Shown in pieces: positions 54,644-62,634 of a stretch of 64,000 nt of DNA. A program made the translations under genes and the position numbers. The stretch's first letter is position 1; the number at the start of each line of letters is the position of its first letter. The stretch spans positions 2,418,001-2,482,000 of the forward strand of contig NZ_CP177163.1 in the NCBI RefSeq assembly GCF_046736075.1, in the 5' to 3' direction. A model generated the notes under the pieces. The model ran no database searches, was not told the origin of the DNA, and saw only the letters and a program-made list of their open reading frames with translations. The DNA is from Stenotrophomonas sp046736075. GTDB lineage: Bacteria > Pseudomonadota > Gammaproteobacteria > Xanthomonadales > Xanthomonadaceae.

Positions 54644-56128
54644 TTACCCGTCGGCGTTGACGGTGCGCCCCTTCGCCCATTCGCGCAGGGCGTTCACCTG
54701 TTCGGCCATCAGCACCGACAAGGGCCGGCTGCCGCGGATCTCGCCCATCAGCAGGTCGGTGTCCAGGGTGCGCTCTTCGGCGTGTGCGGCATACAGGCCG
54801 GCAACGATCGCCTGCTCGATCTCCGCGCCGGAAAACCCCTCGGCTGCCGCGGCCAGGGCCGGCAGCGCGAAATCGTCGGCGTTGAGCTGGCGTCGTCCCA
54901 GGTGCAGGCGCAACAGTTCCACCCGCGTGTTGGCATCGGGCAGGTCGATGAAGAAGATCTCGTCGAAGCGGCCCTTGCGCAGCAGCTCGGCCGGCAGTTC
55001 GTGCACCTGGTTGGCGGTGGCCACGATGAACACCGTGGACTTGCGCTCGGCCAGCCAGGTCAGCAGGTGGCCCAGCACCCGGCGTGATACGCCGCCGTCC
55101 TCGCCACCGCTGGCCAGCCCCTTCTCGATCTCGTCGATCCACAGCACGCAGGGCGCCAGCTGTTCGGCCGAGGCCAGGGCATCGCGCAGGTTCTTCTCGG
55201 TTTCGCCGTGGTACTTGTCGTACAGGCTGCCGAAGTCCAGGCGCAGCAGCGGCACGCCGAAGCCCGCCGCGGTGGCCTTGGCCAGCATCGACTTGCCGCA
55301 GCCCTGCACGCCGAGGAGCAGCATGCCCTTGGGCGGGTCCAGCCCGGCCGGGCCGGTGCCGCCGAGGAACACCGGGCGGCGCTGGTTGACCCAGCGCTTG
55401 AGCCGGTTGGCCCCGGCCACGTCGGCGAAGCGGGTGGTGTCGTATTCGTAGTGCAGGTGCCCGGCGCGGTTGAGCAGGTCGAACTTCAACCGCGCCAGCT
55501 GCGGCAGGTCGTCCTGGCTGAGCGCGCCATCGGCGAAGATCAGCTGCCGGGCGATGCGCCGGGCATCGACCATGCTCAGTCCGCGCAGGTTGTGCAGGAT
55601 CTTCTTGACCGCCTCGTTGTCCACCTCGACACGGCGCCCGCCGTTCTCGCGGGCATACGCTTCGGCCTCCTCGCGCAGCATCTTCAGCAGCGCGTTGAGG
55701 TCGGGCAGGCGCGGGTTGAAGCGCGTCGCCAGGGCTTCCAGCTCGGCCGGCAGCTCGACCTTGGCCCCGATCAGCACCAGCACGTGGGCCTGGCAGTTGC
55801 GCCGCTGGATCAGGTCGCGCAACGCGCGCTGGTGGCTGGCATAGCCCAGGTAGGGGTGGAAATCGAGCAGCAGGTAGATGCCGCGCTGTTCGGCCTGGCG
55901 GATCATCTGCAGCGCCGCGCTGGCATCGGGCGGCCCGACCGGGTCGTCCTCGCGGTCCATGTCGATGCGGCGCAGGCCTTCAGTGATCGACCAGCGGTGC
56001 AGCGCACGCCAGACGTGCATCAGGGTCTGCCGGAACAGCTCCACGATGCGACCCTCGTCCTGGGTCTCGATGATGATCAACGGGGTGTTGGCGCGGATCA
56101 GCGCGCTGAGGTCCTGTAACTCGCTCAT
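54644..56128 (-). CDS. Ycf46-type AAA+ ATPase
   Basis: The 494-residue protein has an N-terminal domain (1-230) typical of Ycf46 proteins, then an AAA module: Walker A GVQGCGKS (273-280), Walker B CVLWIDE (327-333), sensor VFIVATANQVHELP and arginine-finger region RKGRFDEIFFIDLP. Ycf46 proteins are conserved in plastids and cyanobacteria and link to CO2 use there; the bacterial role is not known. It is divergent from the ParA gene with a 131-base gap. Confidence 0.9.
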   Translation of the reverse strand: MSELQDLSALIRANTPLIIIETQDEGRIVELFRQTLMHVWRALHRWSITEGLRRIDMDREDDPVGPPDASAALQMIRQAEQRGIYLLLDFHPYLGYASHQRALRDLIQRRNCQAHVLVLIGAKVELPAELEALATRFNPRLPDLNALLKMLREEAEAYARENGGRRVEVDNEAVKKILHNLRGLSMVDARRIARQLIFADGALSQDDLPQLARLKFDLLNRAGHLHYEYDTTRFADVAGANRLKRWVNQRRPVFLGGTGPAGLDPPKGMLLLGVQGCGKSMLAKATAAGFGVPLLRLDFGSLYDKYHGETEKNLRDALASAEQLAPCVLWIDEIEKGLASGGEDGGVSRRVLGHLLTWLAERKSTVFIVATANQVHELPAELLRKGRFDEIFFIDLPDANTRVELLRLHLGRRQLNADDFALPALAAAAEGFSGAEIEQAIVAGLYAAHAEERTLDTDLLMGEIRGSRPLSVLMAEQVNALREWAKGRTVNADG

Positions 56129-56259
56129 GCCGGGGTGCAGTCCATTGGATCGGCAACGATAGCAAAGCCCCGCGACCTGCATGGGGTTCAGCCGCGCGAC
56201 TATCACCGTCACGGACGGCGGTGTACGCTGCGGCGACGTTTCCCGGAAGCGAGGCTTGC

Positions 56260-56892
56260 ATGAAGACGATCCTGGTGGCCGGTTCCAAGGGCGGGGTGGG
56301 CAAGACCACCGTCGCCACCCACCTGGCGGCGCATTCGGCATTGGAAGGCACCCGGACCGTCCTGGCCGATGCCGACCCGCAGGGCTCCAGCACCCGCTGG
56401 GCGCAGCGCCGCTCGGTGCTGGAAAGCGCCGTGCTGCCGATCGACGTGTATCGCAAAAAACAGTGGGAGCGGCTGCTCCCGGACGGCACCGAGCAGGTCA
56501 TCATCGATGCCCCGGCCGGTGCCCTGGCCGATGATCTGTCCCATTTCCTGGACGTGGCCGACGCGGTGGTGGTGCCGGTACTGCCCTCCGCGCTGGACAT
56601 CGAGGCGATCGTCGGTTTCCTCAACAGCCTGTCGCGGGTGCCCCGCGTGCACAACCGGAGCCTGCCGGTGGGACTGGTGCTCAACCGCACCAAGCCGTGG
56701 ACGCAGACCTCCCAGCAGGCGGTCCAGATGTTGGCCGAATGGCCTTACGAGGTGGTCGCGCAGTTGCGCGACAGCCAAAGCTATGTGGTGATGGTCGGGT
56801 TGGGGCGGAGTCTCTTCGACTACCGCTCGGCCCAGGTGCGCGAGCACCAGAGTGACTGGGAGCCGCTGTTGAAGTGGCTGAAGAACGCCTGA
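56260..56892 (+). CDS. ParA-family ATPase (orphan)
   Basis: The 210-residue protein has the deviant Walker A GSKGGVGKT (8-16), the ADADPQGSS switch region and VIIDAPAG, all complete. ParA-type ATPases position DNA or large protein cargo on the nucleoid. No ParB or cargo gene is adjacent, so this is an orphan ParA. It is followed 15 bases later by the SixA-like gene and may share a transcript with it. Confidence 0.93.
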   Translation: MKTILVAGSKGGVGKTTVATHLAAHSALEGTRTVLADADPQGSSTRWAQRRSVLESAVLPIDVYRKKQWERLLPDGTEQVIIDAPAGALADDLSHFLDVADAVVVPVLPSALDIEAIVGFLNSLSRVPRVHNRSLPVGLVLNRTKPWTQTSQQAVQMLAEWPYEVVAQLRDSQSYVVMVGLGRSLFDYRSAQVREHQSDWEPLLKWLKNA

Positions 56893-56907
56893 TACGGAAG
56901 AGATCCC

Positions 56908-57384
56908 ATGCGAGAACTGATTCTGCTGCGCCATGCCCATGCCGAAGCCGCCAGCACCGGCCAGGCCGACCTGGACCGCCCGCTGTCACCGGTTGGGCTG
57001 GCCGAAGCCGAGGCCGCCGGCCGCTGGCTCAAAGCGAACAACCTGCTGCCGGACTGCGTGCTGTGCTCGCCGGCCCGCCGCACCCGCGAGACGCTCGAAG
57101 CGGTGCTGGGCGTCACCGGTTTCGTGGAGAAGCGGCTGGAAGATGCCGTTTACGACGCCACCCCGGGCACGCTGGCCGGGTTGATCGATGACCGGCGCGA
57201 CGTCGACCGGCTGCTCGTGGTGGGCCACAACCCCGGACTGGAACGCCTGGTGGCCCTGATGAGCGAAGGCAGCACCAGCGACTACCGCGGCATGCCGCCG
57301 GCCGGGATTGCGGTGCTCGCCTTCGACCGCGAGGCCTCCATCGAACCTGGCGTCGCGCGCCTGACCGCCTTCTGGTGGCCGTAA
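56908..57384 (+). CDS. sixA: SixA-like phosphohistidine phosphatase
   Basis: The 158-residue protein belongs to the histidine phosphatase superfamily: LRHAHAEA (Arg8, His9), CSPARRTRET and VVGHNPGLE carry the catalytic residues. Length and lack of other domains match SixA, which dephosphorylates HPt histidines of hybrid kinases such as ArcB in E. coli. The hybrid kinase at 12366 is a conceivable but unsupported target. Three bases separate it from the yceI-like gene. Confidence 0.85.
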   Translation: MRELILLRHAHAEAASTGQADLDRPLSPVGLAEAEAAGRWLKANNLLPDCVLCSPARRTRETLEAVLGVTGFVEKRLEDAVYDATPGTLAGLIDDRRDVDRLLVVGHNPGLERLVALMSEGSTSDYRGMPPAGIAVLAFDREASIEPGVARLTAFWWP

Positions 57385-57387
57385 CCG

Positions 57388-57981
57388 GTGGCGGTAGTGC
57401 GCGCCGTACTGGGCTGGCTGGCCCTGCTGGCCGCCGGGGTGGCCTGTGCCGAACCGCCGGCACCGGTGCCCGTGGCCCGCTCGCTGGCGCTGGATACGGC
57501 CCAGTCACGGTTCGGGTTCGAGATCCGGACCCGGCTGGGGCAGCGCATCGAGGGCGTGTTCCCGCGCTTTGAGGGGCGCATCGAGGTCCTGTCCGACGGT
57601 CGCCACCAGGTCCACCTGCGGATGTTCACCCGTTATGTGGAGATCCCCGGCAAGCCGCGCTATACCGGCTGGATGCGCGGCGACGAGTTCTTCGACGCCG
57701 ACCGCTACCCGGTGGTGGAGTTCGACTCGGTGCCGTACTGGCCCGAGGTGGTCGACAAGGGCGGGGCCATCGAGGGCCGGCTGATCCTGCGCGGGGTGAG
57801 CCACCCGGAGACCCTGCGCGTGGAAAAGGCCGAATGCCCCCGGGCCGGGTATGATTGCGACGTGGTCAGCCGGGGCAACGTTCAACGTGGCCGCTATGGC
57901 ATGGACAGTTGGCAGCTAGCCCTGAGTGATCGAGTGACCTTTGTATTGCGTGCGCGTCTGAGCGAGGCGCCGAAACCGTGA
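57388..57981 (+). CDS. YceI family periplasmic protein
   Basis: The 197-residue protein has a signal peptide (about 1-21, ending ACA) and a lipocalin-like YceI barrel (SRFGFEIRTRLGQRIEGVFPRFEG, FFDADRYPVVEFDS, LILRGVSHP). YceI proteins bind polyprenyl-type lipids in the periplasm. The start is GTG. The stop overlaps the GTG start of the phospholipase D gene by 4 bases, implying coupling. Confidence 0.9.
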   Translation: MAVVRAVLGWLALLAAGVACAEPPAPVPVARSLALDTAQSRFGFEIRTRLGQRIEGVFPRFEGRIEVLSDGRHQVHLRMFTRYVEIPGKPRYTGWMRGDEFFDADRYPVVEFDSVPYWPEVVDKGGAIEGRLILRGVSHPETLRVEKAECPRAGYDCDVVSRGNVQRGRYGMDSWQLALSDRVTFVLRARLSEAPKP

Positions 57982-60026
57982 ATCTATTGCTGCGCCTGGG
58001 ATTGCTGGCAACCCTGTTGCTGGCCGGCGGCTGTGCGTCGCTGTCCAACGCGGAGCGCGACCGCGCGTCCGGCATCGCCGTGCAGGCGCGGTCCACCGTG
58101 GTGGACTGCGACCGCCCCGACCGCTGCGCGCTGGATTCGCCGCTGCGCGCCCTGGGCGGCCGCGCCTTCACCGAGTCCCGTCCCGACGCACCGCGCCACT
58201 ACGCCACCATCGTCGACGAAGGCGAGGCCTCGCTGGTCGCACGCCTGAACCTGATCCGCAGCGCCTCGCGCAGCATCGACCTGCAGACCTACATCTTCGA
58301 CAAGGACGACAGCGCCCGGCTGATCCTGGACGAACTGCTGGGCGCAGCGCGGCGCGGGGTCAAGGTGCGGGTGCTGATCGACCAGCTCTCGGCGATCTCC
58401 GACCTGGAGATCCTCGGCGCACTTGCCGGCAGCCACCAGAATTTCGAACTGCGCGTCTACAACCCGACGTTTGGCAAGGCGCGGCTGAACTACTTCGACT
58501 ACGCCGGCAGCGTGCTGTGCTGCTTCCGGCGCTTCAACCAGCGCATGCACAACAAGCTGCTGGTGGTGGACGACGCGCTGGGCATGGTGGGCGGGCGCAA
58601 CTACCAGGACGACTATTACGACTGGGACGCCGAGTACAACTTCCGCGACCGCGACGTGGTGGTGGCCGGTCCGGAAGTGCGCGAGATGGCGGCCAACTTC
58701 GATGCGTTCTGGCGCGCCCCGCGCAGCGTGCCGGCCGAACGCCTGAACGACGTCGGCCGTACCCTGCTGCGGCAGGGCGTTCCGGCGATGCCGCCAACCG
58801 AGTTCCGACGCCCGGAACGGGTGGCGCGGGTCAGCGCCGAAGCCGACGACCCGGCCTTCATCGCGCGCACGTTCGTCGATACCGCACTGCCGGTGGCGGC
58901 GGTCCAGTACGTGGCCGACCTGCCGCGCAAGCACCGCCGCGAACGCGCCAGCCAACCGGCCAACGGGCAGCACGTGACCGAGCCGCAGCTGGATGCGCTG
59001 ATCGCCGGTGCCCAGTCCGAAGTGCTGCTGCAGACCCCGTACCTGGTGCTGTCCAAGCCGGCGCGCAACCTGTTCCGCGAGCTGCGCAAGCGGCCGCAGG
59101 CGCCGCGCATCGTGGTGTCCACCAACAGCCTGGCCGCCACCGACAACCCGATCGTGTACGCGCTGTCCTACAAGTACAAACGCCGCAACCTGCGCGAGCT
59201 GGGCTTCAACATCTACGAATTCAAACCGTTCCCGCTGGATGCGCCGGTGGACTACCGCAACCTGTTGCCGGCACCGCTGGGCGAAGCCACGCCCGGTGAG
59301 GGCCGGCGCAGCAGCCTGATCGGCGGCAGCGCGGCCGGCAGCAATGCGCGGGGCGGCAGCAGTGGAAGCAGTGGCAGCAGCAGTGAACGCAGCGCCGCCG
59401 CGCGCCGTACCGGCAACCGCGACAGCAGCCCAAGCGGCCGCCGCCGCGGTACCGATGGCAGCGAGGTCGAACGGCGCGTGCTGCGTGCCGAAACGCGCCC
59501 TTCGTTCCTCGGCACCAAGGCCGTCAACAAGCCGCTGCCGGTCACCCGCACCGGTGCGCGCATGGGGCTGCATGCCAAGTCGATGGTGGTGGACCGCCGC
59601 ATCGGCGTGATCGGCACGCACAACTTCGATCCGCGCAGCGAGAACTACAACACCGAGGGCGCGGTGATCATCGACGACCCGGTGTTCGCCGAGCAGCTCG
59701 CCCAGAGCATCCTGCGCGACATCGACCCGAAGAATTCCTGGACGGTCGCCCCGCGCGCCAAGCCGCCGGTGTTGTCCGGCCTGAACTACAGCGTGGGCAA
59801 GGCATCCGAGGCACTGCCCGTGCTCGACTTCTGGCCGTGGCGCTATGCCACCGACTACGAATTCCAGCCCGGTCCGGACTGCCCGCAGCCGCTGCCGCGG
59901 CAGGACGCCAACTTCCACGCGTGCTACACCGCCGTGGGCGACTTCCCCGAGGTCAACGTTGGCCCGAAGTGGTTGCTGGTGCGCATGCTCACCGCGTTCG
60001 GCGCGGGGCTGGTACCGATTCTTTGA
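57978..60026 (+). CDS. Phospholipase D-family lipoprotein (cardiolipin synthase C-like)
   Basis: The 682-residue protein has a lipobox (AGGC) and two HKD motifs: HNKLLVVDD (His191, Lys193, Asp198) and HAKSMVVD (His532, Lys534, Asp539). Such proteins make cardiolipin or other phospholipids by transphosphatidylation. Between the two catalytic halves is a Ser/Gly/Arg-rich insert (about 434-510: GGSSGSSGSSSERS, SPSGRRRGTDG) that is absent from E. coli ClsC. The start is a GTG overlapping the yceI stop. Confidence 0.9.
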   Translation: MNLLLRLGLLATLLLAGGCASLSNAERDRASGIAVQARSTVVDCDRPDRCALDSPLRALGGRAFTESRPDAPRHYATIVDEGEASLVARLNLIRSASRSIDLQTYIFDKDDSARLILDELLGAARRGVKVRVLIDQLSAISDLEILGALAGSHQNFELRVYNPTFGKARLNYFDYAGSVLCCFRRFNQRMHNKLLVVDDALGMVGGRNYQDDYYDWDAEYNFRDRDVVVAGPEVREMAANFDAFWRAPRSVPAERLNDVGRTLLRQGVPAMPPTEFRRPERVARVSAEADDPAFIARTFVDTALPVAAVQYVADLPRKHRRERASQPANGQHVTEPQLDALIAGAQSEVLLQTPYLVLSKPARNLFRELRKRPQAPRIVVSTNSLAATDNPIVYALSYKYKRRNLRELGFNIYEFKPFPLDAPVDYRNLLPAPLGEATPGEGRRSSLIGGSAAGSNARGGSSGSSGSSSERSAAARRTGNRDSSPSGRRRGTDGSEVERRVLRAETRPSFLGTKAVNKPLPVTRTGARMGLHAKSMVVDRRIGVIGTHNFDPRSENYNTEGAVIIDDPVFAEQLAQSILRDIDPKNSWTVAPRAKPPVLSGLNYSVGKASEALPVLDFWPWRYATDYEFQPGPDCPQPLPRQDANFHACYTAVGDFPEVNVGPKWLLVRMLTAFGAGLVPIL

Positions 60027-60051
60027 ACGTTTACGTCTGACGGAGACACGC

Positions 60052-60489
60052 ATGTCCCAGGTATTCCGCGAAGCGGTGTCGATCGAGGCACTCAACGCAC
60101 TGAGCCGCAACACCCTGATCGACCACCTGGGCATCGTGTTCACCGCCGCCGGCGAGGACTGGGTCAGCGCCACCATGCCGGTGGACGAACGCACCCGCCA
60201 GCCGTACGGCATCCTGCATGGCGGCGCGTCGGTGGTGCTCGCCGAAACCCTCGGCAGCAGCGCCGGCAACCTGTGCGTGGATACCACCCAGCAGGTCTGC
60301 GTGGGCCTGGAGATCAATGCCAACCACATCCGTGCGATGCGCGGCGGCCTCGTCACCGGCACGGCGCGCGCGGTGCATGTGGGGCGCAGCACGCACGTGT
60401 GGGACATCCGCATCGAAGACGACGCCGGCCGCCTGGTGTGCACCTCGCGGCTGACCCTCGCCGTTGTACCGGCGGTACGGCCGGGCTGA
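60052..60489 (+). CDS. Hotdog-fold acyl-CoA thioesterase (YdiI/EntH type)
   Basis: The 145-residue protein has the hotdog signature GILHGGASVVLAETLGS with catalytic residues His56 and Glu65. The family hydrolyses aromatic or hydroxybenzoyl-CoA and similar thioesters. GGAG lies about 9 bases before the ATG. It follows the phospholipase D gene by 25 bases on the same strand and precedes a lysophospholipid acyltransferase, but a joint role in lipid metabolism is only suggested by position. Confidence 0.93.
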   Translation: MSQVFREAVSIEALNALSRNTLIDHLGIVFTAAGEDWVSATMPVDERTRQPYGILHGGASVVLAETLGSSAGNLCVDTTQQVCVGLEINANHIRAMRGGLVTGTARAVHVGRSTHVWDIRIEDDAGRLVCTSRLTLAVVPAVRPG

Positions 60490-60586
60490 TCGGGCGCACC
60501 GTACGGATGCTGTGTTGCGCCGGCCGGTTCAGTGCGCTGGCGCATTGATGGCGGGGGCGTTGTGCCGTGGCTGGGCAGTGGCTTGA

Positions 60587-60609
60587 CCGTGGCCGGCGGC
60601 TGGCCACGG
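60587..60609. other. Palindrome in the thioesterase-acyltransferase gap
   Basis: Eight-base arms CCGTGGCC and GGCCACGG surround a 7-base loop, with no GTAG head and no T-run. It may be a weak structural element; no terminator function is supported. Confidence 0.35.
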
Positions 60610-60671
60610 CTTGCCATCGATTTGGCCGCTTCACGCTGGCAGAGCCTGCGGCGCTCGGGTATCGTTCGCGG

Positions 60672-61463
60672 ATGACTTCCCCCACCCCGGCCCCACGTGG
60701 CGGCGTGGCGCGTGTGTGCCGCTACCTGTACCGCGTACCGCTGCTGCTGGTCCACCTGTTGCTGTTCCTGCCACTGACCCTGATCGGCATGCTGCCGCCG
60801 TGGGGACGCGTGCGCGTGGGTGGCCGTCCGCTGGAACATGCGGTGGTCAATGCCTGGTCCGGCGGCCTGATGTGGATCTTCGGGTTCCGTACACAGCGCA
60901 TCGGTGAACCGTTGCCGGGCGCGGTGCTGTTCGTCGCCAACCACGTCAGCTGGGTCGATATTTCCATGCTGCACAGCCAGCGCATGATGGGCTTTGTGGC
61001 CAAGCGCGAGATCGCCGGCTGGCCGGTGGTCGGCTGGCTCGCCGCACGCGGCCAGACCATCTTCCACCAGCGCGGCAGCACCGAGTCGCTGGGCGGTGTG
61101 ATGCAGGCGATGGCGGTCCGGCTGCGCGAGGGCCATGCCGTCGGCGTGTTCCCCGAAGGCCGCACCCGCGGCGGCCACGATGTCGGGCCGTTCCATGCGC
61201 GTATCTTCCAGGCCGCCGTCGAAACCCAGGTGCCGGTGCAGCCGGTGGCCCTGCGCTACGGCCGCCACGGCGACGCGCAGACGGTTGTCGCGTTCGGCCC
61301 GGGCGAAAGCTTCTTCGCCAATTTCCTGCGCCTGCTGGGCGAACCCGCACGCCGGGCCGAGGTGCATTTCCTCGCGCCCATCGACACCCATGATCTGGAA
61401 GGCCGTCGCCGCATCGCCGAAACCTCGCGTGCGCGCATCCTGGCGGCCATGACGGCCGAGTAG
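60672..61463 (+). CDS. 1-acyl-sn-glycerol-3-phosphate acyltransferase-like (PlsC family)
   Basis: The 263-residue protein has a hydrophobic N terminus (about 20-42), the catalytic motif NHVSWVD (His91, Asp96) and the substrate motif FPEGRTR (160-166). The family transfers acyl groups to lysophosphatidate or related lysophospholipids at the inner membrane. The ATG at 60672 was chosen because frames upstream have no homology. plsB (4706) encodes the preceding step but is far away. Confidence 0.93.
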   Translation: MTSPTPAPRGGVARVCRYLYRVPLLLVHLLLFLPLTLIGMLPPWGRVRVGGRPLEHAVVNAWSGGLMWIFGFRTQRIGEPLPGAVLFVANHVSWVDISMLHSQRMMGFVAKREIAGWPVVGWLAARGQTIFHQRGSTESLGGVMQAMAVRLREGHAVGVFPEGRTRGGHDVGPFHARIFQAAVETQVPVQPVALRYGRHGDAQTVVAFGPGESFFANFLRLLGEPARRAEVHFLAPIDTHDLEGRRRIAETSRARILAAMTAE

Positions 61464-61517
61464 TCCGATGGCGCTTCTTCACGCGCCAGCGTCGGATGCC
61501 GGAGCAGGCTCGCGGCC

Positions 61518-62513
61518 ATGTTGACCGCTGCCGACTACCGTCCGCCGCGTTGGCTGCGCAATCCGCACCTGCAGTCGATGCTCAGCTCCAGCCGCATGCG
61601 CATGCAGCGCGGCCTGATGCTGCTGGCCGCGACCGGGGCGGTGACCGAGGAACTGATCCTGGATGGTGGCGAAGGCGTGCGCCTGCAGGGCTGGCACAGC
61701 CGCATCGACGACCGCGAGCCGGTCGGCATGGCGCTGCTGCTGCACGGCTGGGAAGGCAGTGCCGAATCGAGCTACATGCGCATGACCGCCGCGCGCATGC
61801 TCGAGGAAGGGTACGACGTGGTCCGGCTGAACTTCCGCGACCACGGCAACACCCATCACCTCAATCCCGGCATCTTCCATTCCAACCGCATCGATGAAGT
61901 GGTGCAGGCTGCCGGCGACATCGCGCGGCGCTGGCCTTCCCTGCCGCTGGTAGCGGCCGGGTACTCGCTGGGCGGCAACTTCGTGCTGCGCCTGGCGCTG
62001 CGCGCGCCGTCGGCGGGGGTGCCGCTGCGGCGGGTGGCGTCGGTCTGCCCGGTACTGGACCCGGCGATCACGATGGAGAGCATCGAGAACGGCCCGGCGA
62101 TGTACGACTGGTATTTCCGGCGCAAATGGGCCGGTTCCCTGCGCCGCAAACGCGATCTGTTCCCCGAGCTCAGCGACTGGGACGACCGCGTGCTGAAGCT
62201 GGACATCCGCGCGCTGACCGCGTGGCTGGTCGAACACCACACCGATTTCGGCTCGCTGCAGGCCTACTTCGACGGCTATTCCATCGCCGGCGACCGCCTG
62301 GCCGGGCTGGAAGTGCCGGCCGACATCCTGATGGCGCAGGACGACCCGGTGATCCCGTTCGCCACCTTCAACGGCTGGCGCCTGCCGGCTCACGCCCACC
62401 TGGAAATCGCCCCGTGGGGCGGCCATTGCGGCTTCCTGGAGAACTGGCGCGGCGATGGCTTCTCCGAGCGTTGGGTGGCCCAGCGCCTGCGACTGGAAGC
62501 GCTGCCGCGCTGA
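61518..62513 (+). CDS. YheT-type alpha/beta hydrolase
   Basis: The 331-residue protein has the nucleophile elbow GYSLGGN with Ser150, a candidate Asp in AQDDPVIPF and His in GGHCGF near the C terminus. PPRWLRNPHLQSML at the N terminus is typical of YheT-like esterases. The natural substrate is unknown. It lies 54 bases after the acyltransferase gene on the same strand. Confidence 0.93.
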   Translation: MLTAADYRPPRWLRNPHLQSMLSSSRMRMQRGLMLLAATGAVTEELILDGGEGVRLQGWHSRIDDREPVGMALLLHGWEGSAESSYMRMTAARMLEEGYDVVRLNFRDHGNTHHLNPGIFHSNRIDEVVQAAGDIARRWPSLPLVAAGYSLGGNFVLRLALRAPSAGVPLRRVASVCPVLDPAITMESIENGPAMYDWYFRRKWAGSLRRKRDLFPELSDWDDRVLKLDIRALTAWLVEHHTDFGSLQAYFDGYSIAGDRLAGLEVPADILMAQDDPVIPFATFNGWRLPAHAHLEIAPWGGHCGFLENWRGDGFSERWVAQRLRLEALPR

Positions 62514-62634
62514 GCGCGCCCGGCACCGCCGGTCAGCGTGCCGCCGCGTGGCCGGATCCGCCGGATCGTCCGGAATGTCGGCACCGACCCCGGCGCGACT
62601 CTACAATCGGGGTTTGACCCCAAGCTGGACCGTC

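Noticed and set aside
57984..61391. 1,135-residue minus-strand open frame
   Set aside because: It is antisense to the phospholipase D, thioesterase and acyltransferase genes, all with clear motifs.
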